Below are positions 23,000 through 36,337 of a DNA stretch of 64,000 nucleotides, piece after piece. Numbering within the stretch: the stretch's first letter is position 1; each line of letters starts with the position of its first letter. The stretch covers positions 905,672-969,671 of the forward strand of contig ML133452.1 of NCBI GenBank assembly GCA_003864495.1. The letters run 5' to 3'. Origin of the DNA: Nemopilema nomurai (Eukaryota; Cnidaria; Scyphozoa; Rhizostomeae; Rhizostomatidae). The position numbers were made by a program, and so were the translations under genes. A model generated the notes under the pieces. That model saw nothing but the letters and a program-made list of their open reading frames with translations. It ran no database searches and had not been told where the DNA came from.

Positions 23000-25900
23000 G
23001 CATAGTCCGATTAAAATGTCCGTGTTAGTTTTTGGTGTTTAGGGAAGAACAACAAAGAAAGTGCAAATCTTCTTACCAGAGATTAGCGTCTACTTTAGGC
23101 TGCTTTCTATTGGCATGTAAATGCAATGAATACAAAGCCACCATAACAAAAGGGGACGCGTTACCGTTTTGGTAATGTGCTGGTCGTGTGATTGGTCTAG
23201 AGGCATAATTGAAGTGTCATTGCCATTAATTGCATGCTCCCTTAGGTTGCGCAATCTATTTGTACCTGGTATTTGTATTTAAACCAACATCTCTAGAAAC
23301 GTGGACAATTTTTTTGCGGGTTCTGAGTGATGAAAATGGCTTGTAACATATTCAAATGTAAATCCTGGATTTTCCAGTTGACTCGACAAAAAGAGTCAGC
23401 CACTTTCTTACAATACTTTTCGCGTCGATTTTTAACCAATGATACAGTGCGGTCGATGTTTGCACGCAGAATCAAACTCATTGCTCACAATTGCCAAATA
23501 TATTTGCCATTTGAAGTATAAGCAAAAAACATTTCCAGCAATTAGAACGACCACATGTGATAGAAAGGTTAGCGAATAAGGTGGCAAAGTCGTCTTTCTC
23601 AGATTAAACTGCTTCAAAGTCAATTCTGCTTCAGATTCAAAGTCAAATAATTTTTCCTCATTTTTAAAATCGACCGACTTATTCTGGTGGCAATCTTTCT
23701 GGTACTACATACACCTGGTTAAAGTTTTTAGTAAAGGCAAAGTAATATATTGTAATTGCCTATATATCATAGTCCACTATGCTTCAAACAACAGCCTTTT
23801 ACACCTTTTAAAATCCTTCATACCTTAGTATACTTTGAAAATGAATAATTTCATATCCAATGCAATTTTCAGACTGTTCACCTGCAAAAGGTGTATTGAT
23901 AAACATGCTTTGGCTAAACTTTTTTCCCCAATCAGAGTTCAAGTAATTTAAAGCGCCCTAGCCTCGTGCAACCTTCTCGCCAATTGAAATATGATATTTT
24001 CGAAAAGTCAAATCCATTAAATTTAGCTGACCATTTTCTCTAACTCAATTGAATTAAGTAAACTGTTTAAAATGGAGCAAATAACAGAACATCAGATTCG
24101 CTTAATCATTTTGCACAAGAAAAACGAGAGTTCTCAGTATCTCATCAGCTTTGACACAGAGTTTCAAAGCCATGGAAGGTGTTTCTGATTTATTTTTCAA
24201 TGGTGTTTCTTTCCTATTAGATGATAATGTGATTTGCTTGAAAACTCGTGATTTTTCGCCGACTGTCAATAAAAATGTAAATGAAAAGTGACTTTGACGT
24301 GTTTTAGCCATTGTTTGCAACCTTTCTTACGTTTTTGCATGACGAAAACTTCGTAATTGATTTCCAAATTTATTGAATCTGGCTTGGCTAGTTAGTTTCG
24401 GCTTCAAGACTTGTCAAAGCAAACTCTTTTCGAACTAATGAGATTTCAAACGATTAGGCAGAGTTTTGTTGCAATATATTTCACTAGTACATCTTCAGAC
24501 GTCATAATTCTTCAGTGGTCATAGTTTAAGAGCTGTATATCTGATAAATGAGTATATCAAATTTGATATCAGAGCTTCATAGCTCTAACTCAAAAATTTC
24601 GCCATACTGACCTTCTTAGTCAATTGGTTTGATAGCTCGGAGTACTACTGGTTTATGTATCAGCTGGACGAAAGCAAAAGATTTCCAAGAAAAAGATATA
24701 AGCCCATTTTTATAGACCAAAGGGGTGCAAAGCCAGAATAACGGGAACTTTATCTTTCAAATTAAAAATAGACTAGAATTACATACCTCATGCACACAAT
24801 TGCTTATTTTGAAGCTTTAATTCAGTTGCTTGGAGATACAAGATGAAATGTAAGCATAATGTAAGCCGACCAACCATAAAAGAGGGAAAACATTTTTATC
24901 TGAAATTGGCGTCTACACTTAAGAGTATTATCTTCAATTAGAGCTAATAACAATAAATTATAATGATGATAATAATAGCGATGACAGTGATAGTAGTATA
25001 AAAGTAATGATGATCGAAATAATACTAATGACAATCGTAATTATAATGAAAGTAATAGCTGATAATAGAAGTTACATTGAAGGTAATGATAATTTTTTTG
25101 AAGTGTTGAAAATAATGAAATAACATTGATAAAAGTAAGGGAAATGTTTGGAAATGCGGTTAAAAAAGGCAAAGTTTTCTGCAATGAACTATTTTACTGA
25201 GTTCTACAGCCATTACAGGGGTAGCTCTCCAAAGTTATACCATCAGTAAGTACTCTACTGGTAGCCACATTCATAACACATCTGTAGATTCTGCGATGCT
25301 TATGGTACGTATTTTTAGGCAGAACTCTCATTCACTTTCCAAAGTTCAATCTCAATATTAGTTCAAATGCACGGGAACTACCAGCATTTTTGTCACAATG
25401 ATGCATCATGAAATTGCGAGCTTGGGGTAACCATTGCCTTGCAGTGAGCTAGTGAGAACACAGGGGACAGCTGTACCCTTATAAAGAAACTTCCAATCAG
25501 AAATCTCAAGGCTCCATTAGAATAGCATTTTGATGAACAGCTCTTAATATTATAGTGGTGTCTAACCCTTCGCTTCCTCTCCCTACCTGAAGCTTTGTTT
25601 GGAGCACTCACGATTCTTAGAAAGGCAACGACATGGGATCTTGGGAATCTATTCCCTTCATTTCTCAAGAAAGAGCCATAGAAATTAAAGCAAATACATG
25701 CTCATGCAAGATTTCCTTTGTCCCCATTTAAAACGTTTACCCCCTGCTCTTCTCTAGTGCATGGTTACATTACAAGCTGGCTCTGTAAAATTCGGTGAAA
25801 AAATTGGACTCTGCTCTGACCGAATAATCCCAGTTCTGCCTATCGCAAGTGTCTGGGGATCGGTGCCCTACATCTCTCTTAAAAGCGGAATTGTCACAAT

Positions 25901-26540
25901 ATGCTTTCCTTCCTTCGAGCCTTTGCTCTTCACGAAAGAGGTTTAGAGAAAGTGAATCTGTGGATAAACGAGTTAATACTGTAAGTATAAATGAATGAAT
26001 AGGAAATTTCATTTAGATCATGTTGGGCACTGATGCTCACTAGATTCTATTCAACGAATTCAATCTCAAGATTGTCTGGCAAGCGTGTGTTTTAGCTATC
26101 AGCCCTGCGAAAAGCTGCAAATTTGAACCGGCGTGTGGAAGCATCAGTGCTGGCATTGACACGAACAATCTTGATTGCATTGAACCACACCTGCCCCTGA
26201 TTGCTATCATATTTGTTGCTAAAATCTAGAACAGTTAAGAATCAAAACTAAACTCGGAATTCCAACATCCCACTCACTGCAACAGTACGAAACAATTGCT
26301 GGAAAATGATACCAACATGTTGTGTTGACTCGAATAAGAAATGTTTTTCTGCAACGTCTATAAATATAAGTTCTTCTCAATCTTGCATGCTGGGATGCAG
26401 TCTTTTGTGATTCAAGACCTGTCAAAAGTTGTTGCTCACTGGTTTAGTATGGAAAACCCAATAAGCTCACAAATGATTCATTCACTTTCCCAGCATTCAC
26501 TTTGACATCTAGCCACAGTTTTTTTGAAGCCTTACCAACA
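23000..26540. other. Intergenic DNA
   Basis: No supported gene. Around 24950-25100 there is a degenerate TRA-trinucleotide tract. Open frames at 25393-26012 on both strands lack paired splice sites and homology. Confidence 0.5.
24955..25100. repeat. Degenerate AAT/GAT microsatellite
   Basis: Interrupted ATA/ATG/GTA trinucleotides run for about 140 bases. Confidence 0.7.
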
Positions 26541-26550
26541 AAATGGTGTG

Positions 26551-26577
26551 ATTCCTCAACAAATCGTGTTGAGGAAT
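26551..26577. repeat. Perfect 11-bp inverted repeat with 5-base loop
   Basis: ATTCCTCAACA and TGTTGAGGAAT are exact reverse complements around AATCG. No T-run follows that would make it a simple terminator, and there is no adjacent gene. Confidence 0.85.
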
Positions 26578-27079
26578 TCTTTACTTGACAAATACAACCA
26601 ACAACAGACTAGAGGCTTGGTAGATGAAAAGAAGTATTATAAATGACATGCACATACTTACAAAAACTTTATTAGTTTACATATTGAGAGAGCTCTTTCT
26701 TTAAGTAGTTTCCTGCATGCAATCTATCCTCTATTTTGTATTCGTAACACAAAGCATATACATTTTACCGTAATATTGTCTCATTTTCTCATATTTTTGT
26801 ACTTTGCTGGTATATTGAATTCTGTACATATTATATGCAGTGGAGAAAAGTGAAAATTTTCCTTAGTTTTTGACGCCTTTAGTGCTTTTGACGTCAAAAT
26901 AAAGTCAATACCATGGAACGAAATGATTGTGCAAAATAGCTGTTACTGACCCAGTCTCTCTTTCTCAGTCAATTTTATCTTTTTACGTCTGAAGTGCCAT
27001 CATACTCTGGCTCAAAAGTGAGTCAATTCACAATTAAAAGGCTATTGCCTCCCTTTTTGTATGCAGTCCAATTCTTTTT

Positions 27080-27365
27080 CAAACTTGATCTACCCTTGTA
27101 TTTCTGAATGACTGTAATTCCTATATCCATTCTGTTCCTATGCAATGAAGAATCCTTTGTTCTGGGTCAATTGCTATATGAACGAAGACGCCAAGTTTAT
27201 AGAACTAAGCGTTTCAGATTTTCAAACTTGATCTACCCTTGTAGTTCCGAATGACTGTAATTCCTATATCTATTCTGTTCCTTTGCAATGAAGAATCCTT
27301 TGTTCTGGGTCAATTGCTATATGAACGAAAACGCCAAGTTTATAGAACTCAGCGTTTCAGATTTT
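27080..27365. repeat. 143-bp tandem duplication
   Basis: Two adjacent copies of 143 bases differ at about six positions, with no length change. The unit contains no open frame that I can assign. Confidence 0.92.
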
Positions 27366-30300
27366 GTTAATTAAAATGCACCTAGACCAGCGTATAGAAA
27401 TCTTGTGCTAATAAAAATGCTTGTTTTCATACTGGCCTTTTGTGAAATTTAACTCTCTGTTATGATTGTATAAATGATGTGGACAGATGCTTCTACAGAA
27501 TGATTCTTTAGCTCCCAGCGTTTGATGAGACAAGTGCTTCGCAGTTAAACATTGATTCCGACCTTACCAGTCAAAGCCGCATCTATAGTCTTTGTTTATA
27601 GCTTAAAACGAACCTGACTTGGGCATCATACACAACTCCTTGAAATTCAATGTCATAGGCAGCTGGCTTTGGAGACTTTGAGATGGTTTACATGATCTGA
27701 GATAGAATTCGAGGAATATCCATTATTAATTAATAGAATTTGAAGCGACATTGTGCTACAGAAGTATATTGTAATCGTTTAAGTTTCAACTTGAAAGTTT
27801 TCGAAGAGTATAATTTGACTTGCAGTAAACAAAATACGTTTTGCTTTGAGCAGAAAGATCAGCGGGCGTCTCATTAAAACTTCGAAACTTAAACATCTTT
27901 TTATGTCAATGCAAATGCTTAATTAATATCAAATAGGCCTCATTACTTTTTAATAAAGAATTTCAAAAGGTTTTGCGACCAGCCTTAATATACTTGATAT
28001 GAAATTGCGACTTTTTTAATATATTTTCTTCAATTGTTGTGCATCTAAAATCTGATCTATTTTAATAATTAATCGCGACATAATCATCTTCGCTTCCAGC
28101 ATGTTTTTGATCACCTCCAGCTTCTTAATGAGTCATGTGAAGTGAAATGCTAGAATTTAGGTCTCATTTGATGTAAACATTGTCGTACAGAGAAGAATTG
28201 CTATTTCTTCGCTCGCAATAAACTTTGTGCTATAGCCTATGAAGGTACTGCTATGCAATCTTGTTTACAAAGCTTCTTTACAACCACAACCATCTCAGAC
28301 TGTTTTTCTTAGTTAGGTTCATTAAAATTATTGTTAGTGCTCGTTGCGTTCTAGCGTTATGCAATGAAAAGCGGGTTGTTGTGCGGGTTTACAAAACGGA
28401 GTCATAGGGCACACAAGCAAACAACGCTTTTTTAAAAAGCAGACAAAGTAGTTCATGGCCAGCTATTGCAGCTCATAGTTGGCTATAAGGGCCCAAGATT
28501 TTTAGGCCAGTCAAAAGGTCCAATCTTTTTATGTGTCTTTACTTAATGCTTGCCTTAATGCTTTGCCGAGCATGTTTCATAGAATGATGCCTCAATTTCA
28601 TGATCAATTCGGCTTTCATTGAATGCGCTGGATGCTACATTTGACTATGAATGTTAAATGGCTATGGTTATGAATATCAAGAAAGTGATTGGAAGTGATT
28701 ACAATTTGATGACAATTCTCTTGTAACTCACTACCCTTTCAAGAGAAAGCGACGAGTATTCAAGGCAATGGAGCTACTCAAGGCTGATAATATTTTAGCA
28801 CAGGATGGAAATTTAACAAAAGTTTGAATCACTAGTTTTAGCAAAAATAGTAAGGCAGCTGAACTTAAAGCTAAAGATGATCACACTTGCTGCAATGCAC
28901 GTTTCTGCAAATTAATTTTATCTGTTCAAGCTTGTTTGGTTCATGCCTTTTTAGGCTGTGATAAGTTGGTTAGTGTTTGCCAATTGTACCACTCAAGACA
29001 GGGCCAACAGTTGGATCATTTGGTCTTGTTTTCCACAATAAGTAGGCTCGATAAATTAGGAAGAAGCTCAAATGTAAAAAAAGTGCCAAAACGTATAGAA
29101 TTCCAATAAAAGCTTAGAAAAATCCATATGTATCTCGGGAATTTTTTGAGCTAGTTTATTGTGATGGTGTCACTAGAAAGGTATTTTTGAATCGATCTCT
29201 TCTTTATTGATGTGATTAAAACAATTTCCACCTATTTTCTTTCATACACCCCACCTTCGTTCGGGCTTTTTAGCCCTTCCTGCGGACCTTCTTAAAGTCA
29301 CGAAAAGCCACCTGAGGTTTTGTCTACGCCTCATAGAAAGCGTTTTACAGCATAAGGCATCTGCGCCTAAAAATGTTGCAATCATTTGACAAGTTGCAGC
29401 TCTGAGATATCAAAACATGCAGAATGGTGTTTACCACAAGGAGAAACGTCATATTCAATGGATAGCATTTTAATTATTAACCAAGTTCACTGATAAGGCC
29501 CACTTTTTACGAATAAAAGTCAGACAACGTATGAGTTTTTCCCTTATTTTGCCTAAATATGCGACTTTAATTGACAACAGAGCGATTGTGCAAGGAGATT
29601 CCATTCCGTGATTTTTGGGCAGTTTTGAATCGTAACAGCGAGGAGGGACGGCAATAACCATGACTCGCTGACTTGGCGTACATTATCAATGCCAAGCGCA
29701 GCAGGACACCTCTATGTCTACACTTGATGAAAACAAATCCATTAACAACTAGTGTCTTTTTTTAACTGTAATTTATTGGAGGCGTTTGCTTGACCATCCG
29801 AGGCAAACGGCGAGTTCGCTTCCTACCTCCTAAAGGGAAAAATGGAACGGAGAGCGAAATTGTTCGGGATGGGAATCCGGTGACTGCTCCCGGTAAAGTT
29901 TTTCACCGAAAATGCAACAAAAAATTGTTCAAGATCGCGGTCGATTGAGTTGCTATTGTGCAAAACAGCTAAACAGAATCATCTGCACGCCCTTAAAACT
30001 GTTCTGTGCAGCAACTATAGAAGTATTGATTATTAAGAAATAGGGGTTCAGCACATGGGAATTTCGAAATAGCGACCTTTAAGGGCAAATATCTATGTAT
30101 GTCATATGTTTTGATTGCAAATTGTGAGCTTTAATTGGTCGCCATACGGTGGAAGCGTAAACTTTATTTGCCGCACAGTTAGCACATTGTCACATCGCAA
30201 TATGTATCTCGCTTCAGTCAAAAGTAAAAGTTAATTTCTTATGATTTTACTTTGTCAGTGCTTCAAAGTCAACTCAAAGTGGGCAAATAAAGAGGATTAT

Positions 30301-30500
30301 GGAAGAGGGAAGAATATTTTTAGCTTACAGAGCTGTGATGAATTTTTACCTGTTTTGCTTTAAATAAATGTTTCCTGATTTGTAAATGCTTAATAAGTTG
30401 TGCATAAATGTGTGCTATCTACGGTAAAAGCTACTTTTAGTCTGTAGATGTGGCAAATTTACACCAGCCTCCTTTAGTCTGGCCTTTCCTCGCAAATATG
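27366..30500. other. Intergenic DNA with one exon-like island
   Basis: Mostly AT-rich with nothing assignable. At about 29780-29896 a higher-GC segment is open on the plus strand (TIRGKRRVRFLPPKGK, then SEIVRDGNPVTAPG) and ends at a GTAAAG donor-like site, but the upstream acceptor is weak and no family is recognised. Confidence 0.4.
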
Positions 30501-30544
30501 CAAATACATATCAATATATATTGATGTATATACACATGTAATTA

Positions 30545-30685
30545 TATAATCAGAAAGCAATGGCGGGCAGAGGGGAGATTTTTTCCATGTGGGTGTCACC
30601 AAATTGTATTGAACCATTGTTGGTCGGATCGAACTCCAGGTTGCTGCCTCAAAAATCAACGCTCGTTCAACTGACCCAATGAAAT
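30545..30685 (-). mobile_element. Degenerate tRNA-derived (SINE) relic
   Basis: On the minus strand an exact box B core (AGTTCGATCC, 30626-30635) lies about 30 bases after a decayed box A-like GGGTCAGTTGAAC (30665-30677). No acceptor stem pairs well. The sequence past box B (down to about 30545) may be SINE body. The element is old and its ends are uncertain. Confidence 0.4.
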
Positions 30686-30689
30686 GAAA

Positions 30690-33600
30690 TGAGCGAGGAA
30701 TAACCGATTTTACCGTAGCCAAGGCAGTTGTTTCTTCTGTTTTCGCTTTAAGGATTCGTCAGAGCATAATCAACCATTCTTATAAAATTTGAAGGCAAAG
30801 GCTTAAAGGGGAGACATTTTGTCCATGCGGTTACTGCACACTCATTTTTATACACAACATTATATTGATATGCAAACACTAACTCAAGTTAGATTTTCTG
30901 CTTTTTCGTAAACGCTTAGGCAAATGTAAGTGAATTAAGAAAGAAGTAATATACCAGGCGTAATGATAGGCGATTTTCATGATGGTAATGAGAAAAAACC
31001 GGTTTTCTTGTATTCTTTAATTTCTTCCTTCTTGTTTCCCTGCTGTCTAAAGATCAGTATAGATGAAAAACAGAGAGTAAGATCGATATGGCGTGCTAAG
31101 GTGCGGGGGCTTAAGGATTCTTTAACTGTTCGTCAGGTGCCTTCCGTTCCTTTGGGTTCCACTGCAATCTGTTATCGCGACATCTCATTACCCATTATCT
31201 TTGCTAGTTGGCTATTCATTTGGTTAGGGAGAACTTAGCTGATGAAATTTAATGAAATTGAAGGTCTTATTAAAATCAAATCAAATGAAAAACTCTCGCT
31301 TCTGAATAGAAAAATAGCATTGACATGAGATATAGTTTCATCTTGTTAAAAAGTATGTCCGTACAAAAGTGATCAACAATTGGAATCAACGATAAGGCGA
31401 TTGATGATCAAATAGGCCGGCTTTACATGATATATAATTGTTTTAGTCTTAGTGAAAAGCCAAAACACGCCTCTTGCAGCAACAAAAACAATTCGGCCGC
31501 TCTGTATTCCTATCCCCTTGTAAAGCAAAGTGTGCAACGACAATTTTAGACAAAGATCCAGGTGCCCTTGGCTCTGCTTTTCAGGCCAATATCTTCGAGT
31601 CGAACCTTTTAGCAGGGCATTTTCCCGATCAAACTCTTGCTCAGGTGCCAGCCCATTCTTTGGAGTATCTTGTATTCTCAGGTGTGTCACGAGAGCGCAC
31701 TATAGAATGGTCGTTATACATCAATCATGCCCTAAATCTTTGAAAACACAATTTACAGCGAGATAAAAACATGAATTGTTTATCACTGGAGCGCCAAAAG
31801 CGTTGCCTTTGCTCGCGAATCTTTTTGTTTTACCGTTTACCGAGACAATCCTAATTGATACATCATGATTTCTCCAAATGAAGAATTCTTTAGAATCCAC
31901 GTGGATGTACTTTAAGTTGCTTAGAATGCGGGCCTTTAGGACGACACCCCCGTTATTATGCATAGTCGTGGGTGCCCTAGGAAATTTCACAATAGGCAGT
32001 TAGGGTACCTGCACAATCTAAGAGAGATAATCTCACGAGTTGAATTGTTATAACAGGCCAGTGCAAGATTCATTCGGCTAAATTTCTTGCTAATTGTCAA
32101 AGTCTTCATTCAATCTTTTCATTTCTATCAAACTCCTTTGATCACTAGCAACTTTTTTATCTCGTACCCCGTTTTACACAAATTCGAATTTATCATCAAC
32201 AGACTCCGTATCTACTTTAGCTTAATGCTTCTAAAATCTGGGCGCCTAAGCATTTCCCGGGGTTCTTCTCTGAGGGGAGATGGTTGACTTTGCTGTGTCT
32301 GTAAACGCGAGTCGGATAAAGATAAGCATAAGTTTAAACTTTCTGAGGTCCCTCAAGAATGATGCAAGTCTTGCAAGAGAAAAAGGTTTTTTATTTATGA
32401 AACAAGTGCAGAGTATCAAATCATTTTCATTTTGAAGGAGTCATGCCCGCACGAATAACAAGGTTCTTATTTGGCTTACCGTTTACGTATCAGCACAAGG
32501 GTTGCACCTGATAGCTAGTCATGTGGAACTATACAAGCAGATTTATGCATATGAATTTGATTTTCCCATTTCTTTTGATTTAAGTCTTGTATAGGAGATA
32601 TTTCTTTATACTAGACCAACATGGCCTAAGACCCGAACAAATAATGGAAACTATTAGTTCTTATAAATCACATGCATTTACACATGGCAACAGAAATGAA
32701 CATTTTTTCTGTAACTGGTGGTACAGCCTTTTTTCGTTTCGAACTATAGCTATAACTAGAAGCCAGGACTGAAATATAAATTTCATTTTCACTCAAAGCT
32801 TTCATGGGCATTTTAATCAAAGCTTTAATGGGGCGCATTTCAACTCGATACACTCCGAATGCAGGAATGTGTTTTTGGATTGAACTGAATTGACCTTAAT
32901 TGAGTTGAATTTTCGCGGCAATCCCTCACACAGGACAGCTGAAATATGCTGAGTCGGTGCACGGAAGCGACAAGCAATCCTTCGTATCCGAGGCACAGGT
33001 CACACCGTACGATAAGATTCCCAGATCAGCAGATAGCTATGAAATTCCATTTATTCGCAATGTTTAAGTAAAAAGCTTCGAGTTGCGGTAACGTGAAAGG
33101 GAATAATTGATGGTCTCGCTTCAGTGTTATTTGAAAGCAGCCAGAGATCCATAAGCCATGTGCCTGGAAGATGATACAAACGATTTTCAGACGCAAAGCA
33201 AGAAAGAGGGATGCGCTTAGCACAAGCAAAAGAGGCAGATTTATTCTTAAGAGGGCACTTTATCAAGAACAAAAAGGAAATAATTATTCTGACGATGAAA
33301 TAGTAGGCTTCCATACATCAGATCAGTATTTTTTATGTTTCTTATCACGAAACCAGGGTGAGAAAACATTTTAAGGACCGCTTTTATTTGATTAATTCGA
33401 CCATGTTTAAAAACGCAAACTTTTTCCTCACACTAAAACGTCTTTGCCTGATAGCATAGCATAATCGACTATGCTCGATAGCATAATATTGCTTACTTAA
33501 CGTTCAACAAAGTATTCTGATCAAGTTTCTGATGCCTTTCATATTCCTGCCTCCAAAGCCTTCGGCCCTTTTCTCTTTTCTCTCTCTATTTCTTTCAAGA

Positions 33601-36180
33601 AAAATATTTTCATATGCAACTGGAAATGCTTTCATATCAATTTGTCAGGTCCTAGAAATAAATAACGACATAAGAGTTGCCCAAATAGAATGGGGAACGT
33701 TGGGGAGATAAACCAAGTCTCATCTTCCATTGAGTCGCAAGTTGTTTTTGTACGCATTTACTAATTTATTCTCTGGTGTGATGCAAAATTTCCAAATGAA
33801 ATGTCCATCGTGTTTGAGCAGGACTTGACGCTAAACGCTAAATACTGAGGCGCACAGCAAATCAACTTGTCGATTTTTTCGTTATTTTCTCCTAGCGAGA
33901 GGGGAGACTTCAGGATAATCAGCCAAGTTAAAGCTGTATAACTATGGCAAATAAGCAGATATATGGTCTAGTCTTAAGTTGGCAGAAAATTCACCGTCAT
34001 TAGCAGCAGGACGGACATCCTCTTAATATTGTTCTTAATGCTAAGTCACTCTTTTATGACCAAGATAGTGTTGCATTGATGACGTCACTATCAGAAATTT
34101 CCACCAGTTGAATTCAAAATGTACCTATACATATGTAACTGCAAGTTAATTGAAGTTCCCGACGATAGAAGCTTAAACGACAGCATTGGAAAATTATGAA
34201 AAACACTTTGTTGAGACACGAATTATAATCGTTCACCGATACGGTCTATTTTCTAATTCCAATTCCATGAATGTTGTCTATACAAGAAGAACCACTCTGG
34301 TAGAAATGATATGGTAGAGCTTTTTATCTGTATGAAACATGGGCTCTCATTAGAAAGGCTAGAAAATCATTGCCGCATATGGAACCAGAACCGCATTGTG
34401 CGCCTGGGACCCAAAGATCATGGGGCCCCTTATGTATGCCAAAGTAGTTCGTGTCGTGTCGGGGGCGGGGGGGGGGGGAGGTTGGGGAGAGGGGGAAAGT
34501 GTACTGTGGCTGGTGGTGAAATGCTTTGTTGGATTTTTTTCAGAACATTGGTACCGCATGGTAGGCCTATAGTAATGGGATCTGGGCTGACCTTATCATC
34601 TATGAATAATCGGTTGTGTTGTATTGAGATGCAGCTTCCTAATTTGTCGGACTTTCACTGAAAAACAAAGCCTGTGTCGAATACAAATCTTCAAAGATAC
34701 TAAAGTCGACAAATAGCCGTTTTAGAGAGACTTGGACACATTGGCGACCGGCTTTAAGGTAAAAACTTGATAAAGAGTCACAGTCGTTGGTAGCAAAAAC
34801 CCTCAATCCACAGACAAAAATTGCGGCTTTCTTGGGTCATTTGCTACATAATACAATCAAAGGCGCAGTTTCCAGGTGCTAGGGAAAGAAACGGCTTGCA
34901 TCTTATCGAAGGTAACTTTGAATGTAGCCATGCTTTGAGTTAACTTGTAGTCTATCAGGAAGAAACAGCGTTCCGTTACTCGCAGTTCTACTGGCACGGT
35001 CAAATAAGTTTTGAAAAAACTAATCTATTTAAAAGCACGTGCCCATTAAACAATCAAGTGTAGAGAAAATTGTAAAAATTTACAGCCAAAAACCATGCAT
35101 TATTGATATCGTCTTTCGGAAAGTTGGATGTTGCGCTTTTAACGGGGATATTGCGACTCTTTATAAACAAATGTTAGCAAATAACGAGGGCGAAAGGCGT
35201 TTTATGAGGTCACTTGAATCAATGTTTGATAACCGCAACAGAGATAAAATAAGTTTTTAATGGAAACGTATCTCCAAGGCGTTCTTTTTTGCCAGGTTGA
35301 TCGATTCGTATCGGTTTTCGCTACAATCACACTCCCAAGCACGTGCAAGAAATGGCGCAGGTTCGAAACAGCCATGTGATTCAAGCTAACATTGATCTGT
35401 TTGTCGTGTGATAAAATTGATTGCTTAGTGAATCGAGATAAGGAACGCAGGACGCAACTCTCTTCCTTGTTCATTGTAGCAGATAATAATTGGCATTTAA
35501 TTGGTTTTATAAACGGATACTGCATTTAATTGGCTCATAGAAGCAAATGGACAATTTAAAAGAGACCTGGGTTTGGAAGAGGCCTTCCCTTTGGAAGCAG
35601 CTCCGATGTTCAACTAACATCCCCCAAGAAACATAAACATCATTGATGAATTCGAACACAAAAAATTAACTCACAACTTACTTAAAACGTAGCAATCAAT
35701 TCACAAGCATCTTCTTCGATGACTTTACTAAGCGAATCATGCTTTTCTCATAGTCATTGCCTCTAACTGAAAAAACCCTACAAGGTATGGTATTTTGGCA
35801 CCTCACGTTAGTCATGTATGGGGGAATTTGACGTCTTGTCACTTAGTATGCTTCTTATCGAAAGAGATGCACAGTACTTAATAAAGTTCAGGGCATTTCG
35901 AGAAAAAGGGGAGGAAGACAGCCACAATCTAAGGGTAACCATTGAAAAAGTATGCCCTTCATCATTACCAAAGTTCTAAAAAACTTTGTTTACAAAATAT
36001 GAATTGAAGAGCAAAGTTTGTCTAAAAAATAGTCAAGTCCTTCTCCTACTTGATTTTGGTAGGACCTATAAAGGCACTAAGCATCTGTGTCTAATTGGTT
36101 AATGCAGCAGTTGACTTGGAACATAATACAAACAACTCAACAAATTAATAACTCCAATGAAGCAGCTCTGCAAATCTTAA
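30690..36180. other. Intergenic DNA
   Basis: No gene can be supported. The segment 31480-31700 is open on both strands with balanced base composition and contains acceptor-like TTTTCAG and TTCTCAG sites, but no family is recognisable. A G-rich run lies near 34.47 kb. Confidence 0.45.
34461..34495 (+). repeat. G-rich run, potential G-quadruplex
   Basis: Runs of 5, about 12, 4 and 5 consecutive G separated by one to five bases match a canonical four-tract G-quadruplex pattern. It stands out in AT-rich surroundings. Confidence 0.8.
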
Positions 36181-36241
36181 ACACTTGTCAGTTGTGTTTT
36201 GGATCACTTGAGAATTGACATGACGTCCAGAAAAGCTTATA

Positions 36242-36337
36242 TCATTCTCCAGAAATATTGTTGGCTCTATAACTTCTTCTTTCTTTAAGCAATGTCTTCA
36301 TATATTTCTGTCTTTCTTCTTTGGTCTTGGGTGGAAT
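36242..36337 (-). CDS. PET100: PET100 terminal exon
   Basis: Thirty-one codons plus TGA. PPKTKEERQKY corresponds to the Pro-Pro turn and charged C-terminal helix of the family. The acceptor is GTTCTTCAG. Confidence 0.75.
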   Translation of the reverse strand: MPPKTKEERQKYMKTLLKERRSYRANNISGE

